This document shows, piece by piece, positions 53,606 through 64,000 of a DNA stretch of 64,000 nucleotides (position 1 is its first letter; each line of letters starts with the position of its first letter). The stretch spans positions 14,039,552 to 14,103,551 of the forward strand of contig NC_079386.1 in NCBI RefSeq assembly GCF_021018895.1. Reading direction: 5' to 3'. Origin of the DNA: Seriola aureovittata (Eukaryota > Chordata > Actinopteri > Carangiformes > Carangidae). Below the pieces are notes generated by a model. It made no database searches and was not told the DNA's origin. It worked only from the letters and a program-made list of their open reading frames with translations. The position numbers and the translations under genes were made by a program.

Positions 53606-56600
53606 CATTGTCATGGGATTTTTTGACGGAAATTAAACTCTAAATTTATGTTTACTCCTGCTAGCAACCTTACTCCAAACAGTCCGAACAAGTTCACTCG
53701 AATATTGGTAGGGACAATTCTGTCCTCCCAAAATATTGGTAGGGACATATTTCTACCGTCCATATGCAAACCTCATGTTTTAGTATGATTTGGCTTATAT
53801 ACATAATTTGATTAAGTTCTACTTCATGCTTGGGTTGAGACATGGTGATTTCATTCAGCACAGTGGATGATTGTAATAGTTATACTTATAGCAAAAAGGA
53901 TTTTAAAATGCATGAGGCTGAACCAGAGCCAGTCTAGCCTTTCCGGTGGGCTGCTCGCCTGGAGGACTATCAACCAGTTCTGTCAGTCTCTTTAATGGAA
54001 ACCGTGATCAGTGTGTGTTACAGATATGGGCTCACTGACAAATCACAATCAAGTTTCAACCCCAGAGGGTGGGGTATGTTGTGAAGTGGCTGATACAATA
54101 TATGCATTGAAGACTTTGAAGGAATACAAATTAAGTATTATTTTAAGTGTAGAAACTCTTGAGATGTGGCCAAAAACATGTCTTGTCATACATACAGTGA
54201 AATAATCAAGAATCACAATTAACAAGTATTTTTTCTTTATCCAGTTTCTTTTAATCTCACAAAAACACATGAATCTTAAACATGAGCTCGCTCCTCTTTG
54301 CTTCTGTGCAGCTAACAATCTCACCAATTTTAAAAACAAGGGCAAAGAAAATAATTTATACATCCTTTTTTTTTTAATCATATCTACAAAAATAAAATCA
54401 AATACAAGGACTAAGGCTTTACAGAAAAAATTAACATATATAAAACAAGTGGGTCTGATTTCTCTATATTACATGAGTGAACACGATTTTTTTTTTTTTT
54501 TTTTTAAAACAAAATAAAAAGACAATGAGATGAAAGTTAAAGATGTGTGTATGCATACAGTAGTTTGCACTGTGCAGGGAAGTTTTATTTGTGCAATATT
54601 ACAAAAAAAGGGAAATCAGTTATAGCTTCTTTACAGCCGGTTAGGGCCAAACGCTGATGTCAATGTATGAGATAAATGTAAAAAAGAAAAGAAAAATGAA
54701 AAAAGGAGATAATTGAAGATACAAAGAAACTGAGGTGTAGAGGTAGAAATTGGGGATGAAAATTCTGTAGTTAGAGGTGAGTGAAAAGAAAAGGAGATGC
54801 ACAGATAGATTTTTAGAGAGAGATTGTAATTTTGATTCAACCGGCTCAGACCAAGTGATAATCCGATACTCCTAATTTCTTTTGTGAAACTATGGCCAAA
54901 AACTAATATTGCATGTGAGGACATGGAAGAATGTTAATATTTAGGAATATTTTTCTTTTCAGAGAGAAAACTTCAGTTTCCTGGTCTGAGATGCTTGAAA
55001 AACAGCAGCCAAAATCTGACTACAAAAAAACAGTTCCCTTCAACACCTCTGAAAAGATATTTCACTTTGGTAGAACATTTTTACATTTTAGCACAAATTC
55101 TTCTGCGAGTTCATACAGGTTCAGCTGTGAAAATCAGCCATCCTGTCGTTCAGTAGCACTGTTGTTTTTTTTGTTTTTTTTGTTTACATCTGTACATATG
55201 TGAAAGTCACACCTCTTGATGAACTCCTCCTCCTTAGGGTGTGCTGGCTAAAGAGTGAAAACCTTCCTCCAGGCAGTGAAACATCATTTTAGTAGCAGAC
55301 TCAGTGGCTGATAGTGTAGTTCAGTTTGGTGGTGTAGTGTCAGGTCTGATGCTGGTAAAGAGGCCGGCTAACTAACTATAGCCCTCCCCAATTAGTATTT
55401 GAAACCAGCTCAAATAAAATTCAGTTCAGTTTGATTCTGCCCAGCTTGATTAGAGAGAGAGAAAGAAGCTATAAACAAATTTAAAAAAAAACATTTTAAC
55501 TGGTACAAGCCAGAACTTCTCATTAAGATGTTCTTTCCTTGTAGATGTTTAAATACATATTTTCTATCAAGTGTGTATTTAGATCCATAGAGATGGACTT
55601 TGGGAAAAAAAAAAGATCAGAGACAAACTTGGCTTAAGTGTCAGTTTTTGCTGGTTATACATGCCTAAACCAAGGCATAAACAAAACATTTCTCAATGTC
55701 AAGGACGATAAACACCTTACATATGATCCGAAAATAGTAAGAAGAATAGTTCGACATTTTGGGAAATACGCTAATTCGATTTCATGCCAAGAGTTAGACG
55801 AGGAGATCAATGCTACTCTCATGTCTGTGTATTAAGTACAGAGCTGAAGCCAGCAGCATGTAAGCTTAGCTCTGCCTAAACACTGGAAACAGGGGGAAGA
55901 AGCTTTGTCTGGCTCTTTTCAAAGTGACAAACTCCACCTGCCAGCACCTATAAAGCTGACTAATTAACAAATTTCATCTCGTTTTGTCTAATCTATACAA
56001 ACAAGATGTAACATATTATTTAGCGAGCTTTAGAGGCAGGTTGGCCGTTTCCTTTTGCTTCCATTGTTTACGTTCAGCTAAGCTAACCAGCTGCTGGCTG
56101 GAAAACTCTTGGCAGGAAAGCAGTTAAACTCATTTATCAAAATGTTGAGCTCTTTCTTTAAATGCATTTTTGCTTCGTCAACTGAGAGGTGACCTTGATG
56201 TGAAATTTAATAATTTTTACAAAGCCTTTCATATCTTTGAATAAATGTAAGTTGTTCAGTTCAGGGAGGTCTCACATTGCAAAGCTACTTGGTAAAGGGT
56301 CATGGCTTGAGGGTTATATATAAACACTGTATGGCATGACCACTGGATGGGAGAGGGGAGAAGATGCTGGTTCACAGTATTTCCTGTGGTTTTTCCACGC
56401 ACGATACACTGGAGACAGGCAATGTCAGCGGTATTAATTGGCAGCAATGTAATTGAGTAACAAACAGGTTTTCACTGAAAATTCAAGTTTCTATGTTTGA
56501 ATCTGTCATTGTCTTGTTTCCTCACACTCGTTGCCCGTCTTAAAACAGCCCAAAAGCATCCAAAATCTCCCAAATGTTTAACCTTAACAACTCTACATGT

Positions 56601-57661
56601 TCAAAACAGCTGTGTGAATCCGCTGAGCTTGTTATTTGAATCGCTGAGATCCCTGTACGCCTCTGAAGCAGCGCTGAAAATAAAACCTGCCAGCATTTCA
56701 GTAGTAAACAGCGCAGTAGTGTTTCCAGAACTTAAAAAACAATCAATACCAAACATGTAATGATCAATACGTTGCATTGATGGATAGCCATCTTGTAGCT
56801 TAAAAAAAAAAAGGCTTAAGGATAAGACAGCATGCCTGCAACTGTTCCCATAGATAATAACTACCGTTTCTCCCACAGTGGGGGGACATGAACATCTGAG
56901 ATGAATAATAAGGTTAAAGGATGCTTGTGTGTTTGTGATATTGGTTTCCTTACCCAGTGCAAATAACCTGAATTATATAGACACAGTCCTTCGGCCTAAG
57001 TGGCAGGTGAACTCAGTGTAAAGCAACCAGTGGAAGGGGGGAGGGGACCCCCAGAGGCCATCTTTGCTTAAGTGTCGGCCCCTAAATGAAGCCCAAGGCA
57101 TGTCCAGTCCCTGATCTGTCCACTGTAGAAGATGTACATGACAGAGGGATGCATTGTGGGTAAAGTGCTGGGGTGATGGGTCCCTCGGATTTTTCCTTAA
57201 ATTAACATTTCAACACTTTTCTGCTCCGTTCCTTCAACCAGCTCTTAAAAGCAAGACATACAAATCACTTTCCTTCACAAATATCCAACTTGGTCATTTT
57301 TCCAGCTCTTCCAACTTTTCCTTTTCTCTTCACTAGTCAACTTGTCTTCTGCCTTTTTGTTCCTTCATACTTTTGTCCTCACTTGCCCTGGACTCCTCCT
57401 CATGCTCTGGTAGAAATCAGAGGTTGCGTTGACCTCAGAAATCCTGATGAGTCCGACCAGTTTTTTGGTATCCCAGGGAACCAGAAAAACAAAAACGGCT
57501 ACAGTCCTTAGGCTCTGCTCCACTGGTCGGTGCATGCAGGGATGTGGGGCAAGGGGAGGCGGGGCTACAGTGCCCGAGTCTGACAATAGGTACATATGGG
57601 TGTGTTCATATGCCATCAATCAAGACTGAATGACTGCAAGTAAATCCACTACAGAGCGACA
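53606..57661. other. intergenic between satellite and arhgef11
   Basis: No gene supported. It contains a poly-T run near 54488-54505, a dispersed repeat at 55745-56115, and on its right side probably the arhgef11 3' UTR. Confidence 0.5.
55745..56115. repeat. teleost dispersed element
   Basis: Starts AATAGTTCGACATTTTGGGA, then GAGTTAGACGAGGAGATCAA, ACTCTCATGTCTGTGTATTA, GCTGAAGCCAGCAGCATGTA, ACTGGAAACAGGGGGAAGAA and CACCTATAAAGCTGACTAAT, ending near AACCAGCTGCTGGCTGG. I recall this phrase order from a very abundant percomorph interspersed element. It appears near full length and only moderately diverged. Confidence 0.7.
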
Positions 57662-60600
57662 TCAGAATCCAGTTGACTGAATCTTGGGTTCTGCTGGACT
57701 TCCTTCTTTACCTGGAGGTGTTCCAGGAAAAAAAAAATTAGTATGCAAAACAATTAAAACTGCATTGTCAGCCATTATTGCAAATGATAATTCAGTGCCC
57801 ACTCACCGTCTCCTGAGCCGCGATCCAGAGATGGCGTCCTGGAGACAGTTGCCGAGTGATTCTTTTGGTCGCCTGATTCCTGATTGACAGAGGGCTCTGT
57901 GAGGGTTTTCAAAAGCTTGTGATGAGCCTTCTCTATTTCCTGTAAAGGGATAAAGATGCAGAAGAGACAGATTTAAAAATTAGAGTAGGACATCAATAAT
58001 AAATATGCTAACTTCATGGGTTAAATCACAACAGTATACTGCTGCTTAGAAACGGTTCTCCCAGTCAATCACTTTATTGATTGTTTTTGGGGACAATTTT
58101 CCTGAAACACAAGACGACCTCCAATTTTTTAAACCTAATTCCCAGAAAAACAATGAGGGGGATTCTCTGAGGTATGGATGGACACAAATAGATAATCACC
58201 TTCAGCTGGCGCAACTTGCTCATCAACCCCTCGATTGTGTGGAAAATCTCATCCACATTTTTGATCACGTGACTCTGGTGCCCAGCCTGTGATTGACCCG
58301 TTTCTTCTTCCTGTTCCGGTTGCATAGCCTCTGATTGGTTGGACTCTGAACCGCAGGCTGGCGTCTCCTCCGCAGGCTGCGTCTGCGGTGCCATCACTTC
58401 CTCCGGAGGCTGAGGGAAGTGGCTGGCGGTGGGGGTAGGAGGGTCGTTGAGGTCATCAGTGACGCTCTCTCCCTGCTCTGTCGGCATTACCAAGTAGAAA
58501 GTGTTCCCTACAGCAGAGAGGTGATGACAAACACAATTTGTATGGTGAGTGATTCCACAGAGAAAAGTAACAGCAACCCTACGATTATAGATTATAGATT
58601 ATAGTTTGTATACAGCTCTTGACTAAATTGGTCATCATTACCCTGCGTAGTGGCCTCGCCTCTCGGCTTGGATGATTGGTCGGGGGCGACATCATCAGTG
58701 ATGCCATCAGGGACAGAAGAAGAAGAAGGACCCGCAACCACAGCTATGCACAGAGGACAGATGTGTGACAAAGAAAAGAGTGTGTGGAAGTGGAGTGAAA
58801 GAAGAGTGTGAGGGAGTGAGGGAAGAAGTTGATCCAGGAGCCAGTGTAGAATCAGTTTGTCGTTGTGTTGTGCAGGGCAAGCACACGAAAGAAGAAGAGA
58901 GGATAAAGTGTGTAAGAAATAAAATAAATGAATCACAGAGTGCAGAGAAACATGCAAAGGAACGCCACCATCAAAGGTTTGATCCATAAACAGACAGAAA
59001 GCACAGTCAGCTGAATTCACCATCAGTTCAAGCAACACCACATACACCGGTGAGTTTATGCTTAATAACTGCAGTATCTTGAAAATTATGGTTTCAAATT
59101 TGAAATGATCTGAGAATTGAATGAACTCAGAGTGATCAGCCAACATGAGAAAGAGTTTAAGATAATATCTTGAAAATTTTTCTCAATCTGATCCGTTACC
59201 TTTCCTTATGACCTGAACGCTGGGCTGTTCAGTGTCTGAGGGCGGAACCTCCTCAGGTTCAGCCTCCAGGTCGTTGGTGCTGAAGTTGAGGATGGTCTCC
59301 AAAGACTCCGGCCGCTGTCTGTCAGAGAACGAGCTCCCCTCATTGGCCGTCTCGTTGGTGGGTGTGTCATCTGAGTCGTGGCTCCATCCGTCCTCTTCCA
59401 GGTCTCGTGATATGAGCCGCCGAAGTGTTTCAACTGTAGAGGTGTGAAAACAACAGAGAAATTATGATCTTTAAATTTTGCAAGGATTAATGGCTGATTC
59501 CTCACAGGAGAAAAAAAGCCATTCATTTTAAGCTTTTTGGTCAAACATCCAGAAGTTTGTAGAGGTGATGCTGCAGTTTCTGCTCTTTTCTCACCATCTT
59601 GTAAAGCGGCTTCTGCCACACCAACTGCTTGCCTTTCACCACAGATAAAAGCGCCTGATTGGTCCACAGGTGTGTTGTCAGAGAGCACAATGTCGTTGTT
59701 GGAGGAATGAGTCTCCATGGAATCTGACTGCTCTGTCATCGAGTTGTCTGGAAGGTTTAAAATAGTTGGAGAGTCTTTAAACGTGCAGTTAGGTGACGAA
59801 CATTTACTGAAAGTTTACATATTGAAGCTAAATAATTATAATGCGGTTATTACCTGCATCGACATTGCTGCCAGTTGACACTGGGGAAGCGCTGCGTATA
59901 CTGGGGGAACTATAGAAAATTCACACAAACACAACACACACTAAGCAAAGTACCATCCAGTTTATGACTTCTTGAGATCCTTTAAATTTCTATGAGGATC
60001 AAAGTAAATGTATAAAAAGAATACACATCTAATAGAATAATGCACAGCCTGACCTGCAGGTAAAGGATTCCTAACACATTCCTTAATTCATTATTCATGG
60101 ACAGCAAATTTACTCACGGTAGTGGCATGGATCCATGATTGATCAGGGGTGATGAGCCATCCGCTGACGAGACAGTCTTCTCAAGTAAATCTTTCCAGCT
60201 GTTTAACCAAAATCCGGACAAAACATCTTTAAAAATGTACAGTAATGGGAAATGTATGTTCCTGTGGTAAATATGGACTCTATAAAAGAGCTTACGTGTT
60301 TTTTTCTGATGATGTTCCGGCCACCAGCTCGTAGATCTGCCTCTCTGTGGTGCTGATGACGTACAGGGCTTTATTGTCTATAGAGAAATTTGATCAGATA
60401 CACAAAAAAGCAGAAGAGTGGTAAATGCCATGTCACGTATCACAATTATTCACATGATTAAAAGCCGCAATTTTACATTTTGCTTCTCTAAAAGACACTA
60501 CAGCTGTACCTGTAGCTACTGAGCGGACCAGCAGTGAGTCCAGCTTCACCAGAGGGCTGAAGGAGGTCTTGCTGTCTCCGCTGCCTCCTCCGCCTCCACC

Positions 60601-63600
60601 CAGCCAGCGGGATGGATATCGCAGCTGCAGCCGGTCATCTGGACCCCTCTGAAGGAGGACCAGGCAATCTGACAGCAGCAGCGCTTGGATCTCTGATGGA
60701 TGTATACAGAGACATGTGTTTAGACGGTATGAAACCACACTGATCAGCTAGTACGTGTCATACACAGACTGATACTGACCTATCTGCTTATCTTTGCTCA
60801 CTTTCCAGGTGAGAGGACCTTCATGAATCATTCTCTTTGTGGTCAGGTCCAGACTCTGTGAGAAAGAAAAGTAAAACAAAACAAAATTTGATTAAAAAAA
60901 GAATAGTTGGCAGCCTTCATTACAATATGAACAAAAAAACAAAACAAAACAAAAAAAAACAGGTGAAGCAATTAAACTAAACTATTCTGTCACCTTGAAT
61001 TGAGGGGCAGCATCTAGTCTGCGTTGGTATTGGCTGAGACGTTGCCGATGTTCTGTTTCCCTGACGTCCTCGTTGACAGCCTGCAGTATCCCTCGGCAAC
61101 AAGCCTGGGCCCGCTGGAGTGAGGGGAGGTCCGACGAACCAGCTGAAGGAAAAAAACAAGAATATGTCTTGAAAGTTGCGTCACAGAAAACTTAACAAAC
61201 ACGACCATCCAACACGAAGTAAACACTCCTCACCCTCTGTGTGTTTAATGATGTTGTCCAGCAGCAGAGGGTACTTGGTGAGTCTCTGCATCTCCGACAC
61301 CAGCAGGTCTTTCAGCTGCAGCCTCCGACAGTGAGGACTCGCCTCACACTCCTGAGCAAAAGTCAAGCAGGTCAACATGTTGAAAACAAGACTGTGGAAC
61401 TATCAGGGCAAAGATAAACATACAACGAACACGCTTTAAGCCTTTTCCTTCACTTTTTTATAGTGGATCATCGACTCTCAAACAGATGGTGGCAAAAACT
61501 AAAACAAATCAAGTTGGGGGAAAAAAAGGCAGCTACAACACAACTAAGACTATTATTATTTATAACTAATAATTATAACAAATACTATTATAATGCTCAT
61601 CTTGTAAAACCAGAACATCCACAACAGAAATTACTGCTAAAAAACGTGCTGTCTGCATGAGGCCATAAAAGGCACACGGAGCATGCAAGCATAGGTTTTA
61701 TGAAAGTTAAATATGTACCAGTAGGTGTGTGTGTGTGTGTGTGTGTACCTGGATGATGTGAGCGAAGCGAGGGTCTTTACGTTGTTTGTTCTTGATGAGC
61801 TCCAGAGCCTGAGACTGCTGACTGCACAGCTGGGATGCCTGTTCCTGAAACTCGTCTCCAGCTGCACCTTCAAACTACAAACGCACACCACAGTTTACCT
61901 ACTAAATACAGTGTACTGCACATAAACACATTGCCATAGAGATGAGAGGACGAAAATGGAGACAAACTGATGGCATTGATTATTAATCTCACCCTGGCCA
62001 GCATCACGTCCCCGATGTCCTGAACGATGGGAGTTTCTCTTCGCTTCTTCATCGCCTCACACAGACTTGCTGCAAAGACAGAGGCAACAAAAACTTGGCA
62101 TTAAAATAACCTTAATCTCAATACCAAGTAATTATGTAATCTGCTAAAATCAGCCTTAACTGGATGTTCAAACTGACATTAATCATAAATTCAGTTCATC
62201 CACTAATATGGCTAAAACACAAAGAAAATGAATGATATGCCTAGTCGAGTAGGATGGTAATGTGACACCATGTACCTCCTTGGCTGAAAATTAAGGCCCA
62301 GAACACATATTGACACAGTGAATCTGCGGGCTGAGATTACACATAACAGTTATCACCCTTGCTTAGTATTTGCTTCACTTATTATTATTTACCTAGCAAC
62401 ATACAGCCCTGAAGACACGCTGACTGCAAGTACAACTCACTGTGCAAACAGAAATACCGGTAGAAGAAGCCACAAGCAGTGACACTTTTTTTTGTAATTG
62501 ATGAACTGAGGCTGAGAGATTCTCATTTTTGATTCATTTCTGTACTGCACAAAAATTTTGACTTTCCACACATATGAAACCCTCTGACACACACAGACAC
62601 ACACACACACACACCGTGGAGTTCGTAGACCTGGGGCAGGTTGGGGAAGATGCAGGCCAGCTCATCAGAGTTCAGCACAGACCTCATCTTCTGGAAAAAG
62701 ACCTGGTCCAGGACCCGCAAGGTGCGCAGGTGGGACACCTCGGTGGTGAACAGCTCTGAAGAGGAGGATATACAGGTGAGCAAATGAAGAATGTAATCAG
62801 TTAACATACTGTTGAACACAGGCAGACATTTTTAAATATTTTATTCATCATGATTGATCGTTTGTGAATTTAACTCGTACCATATATAACAGCCTGTCTG
62901 TCCACCTCCCTCGGGCTGAGTGTGGCGAGCAGCTGAGGAGGCACCGTGTCCTGCCAGTTCTGACCGTCACACACCTCCTCTTCCAGCGCCGCGGCGTCCG
63001 GTAGCAGGGCAAGGGGTGAGTCCACGCTCCTGTAAAATCACACACATGCATAAACGCGCATGGGCAGATGGAGGGATGTACAGGCAGCAAAAGAAAAGAG
63101 ATGCATATGGATGGAGTGACAAACAAAGAAACATGTCCAGGATGATTAAATATCTACCGACATCTTTAGATCTGGTTTTAAATGTGAAACTTCTGTTCAG
63201 TTATGCATGTGGGAAAGAGGTCAAGCATTTTTATTTCTATTCTCTATCAGACAATTATTTACTGATTACTGATTATTCTACTACATCAATCACCTGTGGG
63301 GCAACATGGAAACTCACCTGCGTCTAGACCGAGGGGTGTATGGGGGTGTAGGGTTCTCTAGAGACCTGAGTTTGAGAGAGAGTGGAGAGAGAGATGGCAT
63401 GAGGTGAAAACCTACACTTCCAGGGGTAACGCTGGGGTGTTTATGTTGTCTGGGGTTTAAATCCTTCACTAAGGGGGTGAATCTTTTATTTAAAGGGATG
63501 CATTTTTAGTATCCTTAAGGTATCTGACGATCATCTCTGAGAAATTAGAAGAATCTGTGTGCAAATGTTATCAACACTATCAGGAGGCAATAAAAGTTGT

Positions 63601-64000
63601 GGCTCGTGTAGTTCACAGAATCATTACCGCGCAGAGCTGCTGGACGCAGACGATGAGGCGCTGTGCTGCAGCAGCCTGAGGCCAGGCCCCTCCCTCTCCT
63701 CCCCGCAGTCCTCCATGTCCACATCACTACGAGAGCGGGGGACAGACTCCGTTCCTGAGGCAACACCCCGCCGCCGCCCTTCTCCCTGAGCCTTCAACGA
63801 CTCGCTGCGTGCCAGACGCACCGAGACTGTAGGGCTGCAAAAAGAAAGCATACACTTAGCATACACAGCATCAAACACTTTCAGCTGCACCATCCAGGTG
63901 CTGTTAACTGGTATTGAGTATATACTACAGGTGATAATGCAGTGGAAGAGAGGAGAACATCAGAGCTACCTGTCCATGCTGTCTTCTCCCAGGCTGCTGG
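57662..64000 (-). CDS. arhgef11: PDZ-RhoGEF (Rho guanine nucleotide exchange factor 11), 3' part
   Basis: Activates RhoA downstream of G12/13 and plexin-B; only the region after the RGS-like domain is in the window. Twenty exons join in phase (64000-63970 cut by the edge, 63834-63628, 63365-63318, 63029-62881, 62755-62615, 62069-61993, 61874-61749, 61351-61234, 61142-60994, 60855-60780, 60692-60510, 60377-60296, 60198-60118, 59909-59854, 59747-59595, 59433-59200, 58743-58642, 58507-58200, 57939-57807, 57711-57662), giving about 833 residues to TGA. The DH domain runs from LFTTEVSHLRTLRVLDQVFF through LQLKDLLVSEMQRLTKYPLL to YQRRLDA. The PH domain starts at MIHEGPLTWKVSKDK and ends at RQIYELVAG. 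The tail contains DEIFHTIEGLMSKLRQLK then EIEKAHHKLLKTL, the C-terminal helix typical of ARHGEF11 rather than ARHGEF1. A Gly run (about six) interrupts the PH domain. Confidence 0.96.
61721..61747. repeat. GT microsatellite at an arhgef11 splice donor
   Basis: The run of GT on the plus strand is CA on the coding strand and begins directly after the donor of exon 61874-61749 (CAG|GTACACAC). Confidence 0.9.
62588..62614. repeat. CA microsatellite at an arhgef11 splice donor
   Basis: CA run with a single G interruption; on the coding strand the donor of exon 62755-62615 is itself the first GT of the repeat (CACG|GTGTGTGT). Confidence 0.9.

Overview
The window reads as vertebrate, most likely percomorph teleost, genomic DNA. 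Genes are broken into short exons with GT/AG junctions and consistent phases. The AT-rich non-coding DNA carries fish-type dispersed repeats and Tc1 transposon remains. All exon models below were built by eye from splice signals, phase continuity and domain reading; no alignment or search was run.

Layout. (1) 1-7.1 kb: a plus-strand FCRL-type Ig receptor with its 5' end outside the window, facing a decayed minus-strand cluster of FCRL-type Ig exons. (2) 9.9-28.6 kb: three SLAM/CD2-family receptor genes. Two are tandem plus-strand paralogs (9896-13129 and 16698-22113) with nearly identical ectodomains but unrelated transmembrane and cytoplasmic parts. One is a minus-strand, short-tailed member (28576-23856) whose V domain is split over two exons. 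(3) 31.1-35.3 kb: complete vangl2 on the minus strand, seven coding exons, 526 codons. (4) 39.9-53.6 kb: a large AT-rich satellite built from a ~36-bp unit in 133/169-bp higher-order repeats, interrupted by two copies of an unrelated ~300-bp spacer. (5) 57.7-64.0 kb: the 3' part of arhgef11 (PDZ-RhoGEF) on the minus strand: DH-PH module and C-terminal tail, 20 exons, continuing past the right edge.

The gene content (FCRL, SLAM family, VANGL2, ARHGEF11) matches a block known from human 1q23, so this looks like a compact fish counterpart of the mammalian SLAM/FCRL region. The immune genes encode surface receptors expected to signal through tyrosine motifs: two canonical ITSMs and an SxYxxI site in one paralog, a YxxM and a membrane-embedded Arg in the other, YVNV in the FCRL-type gene. 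vangl2 and arhgef11 are housekeeping or developmental neighbours (planar polarity and Rho activation).

The most striking observation is the SLAM-like pair. Across the two Ig exons I count 17 amino-acid-changing nucleotide differences and only one silent difference, next to diverged signal exons, introns and tails. This suggests ectodomain homogenisation followed by diversifying selection, in an arrangement resembling paired receptors.
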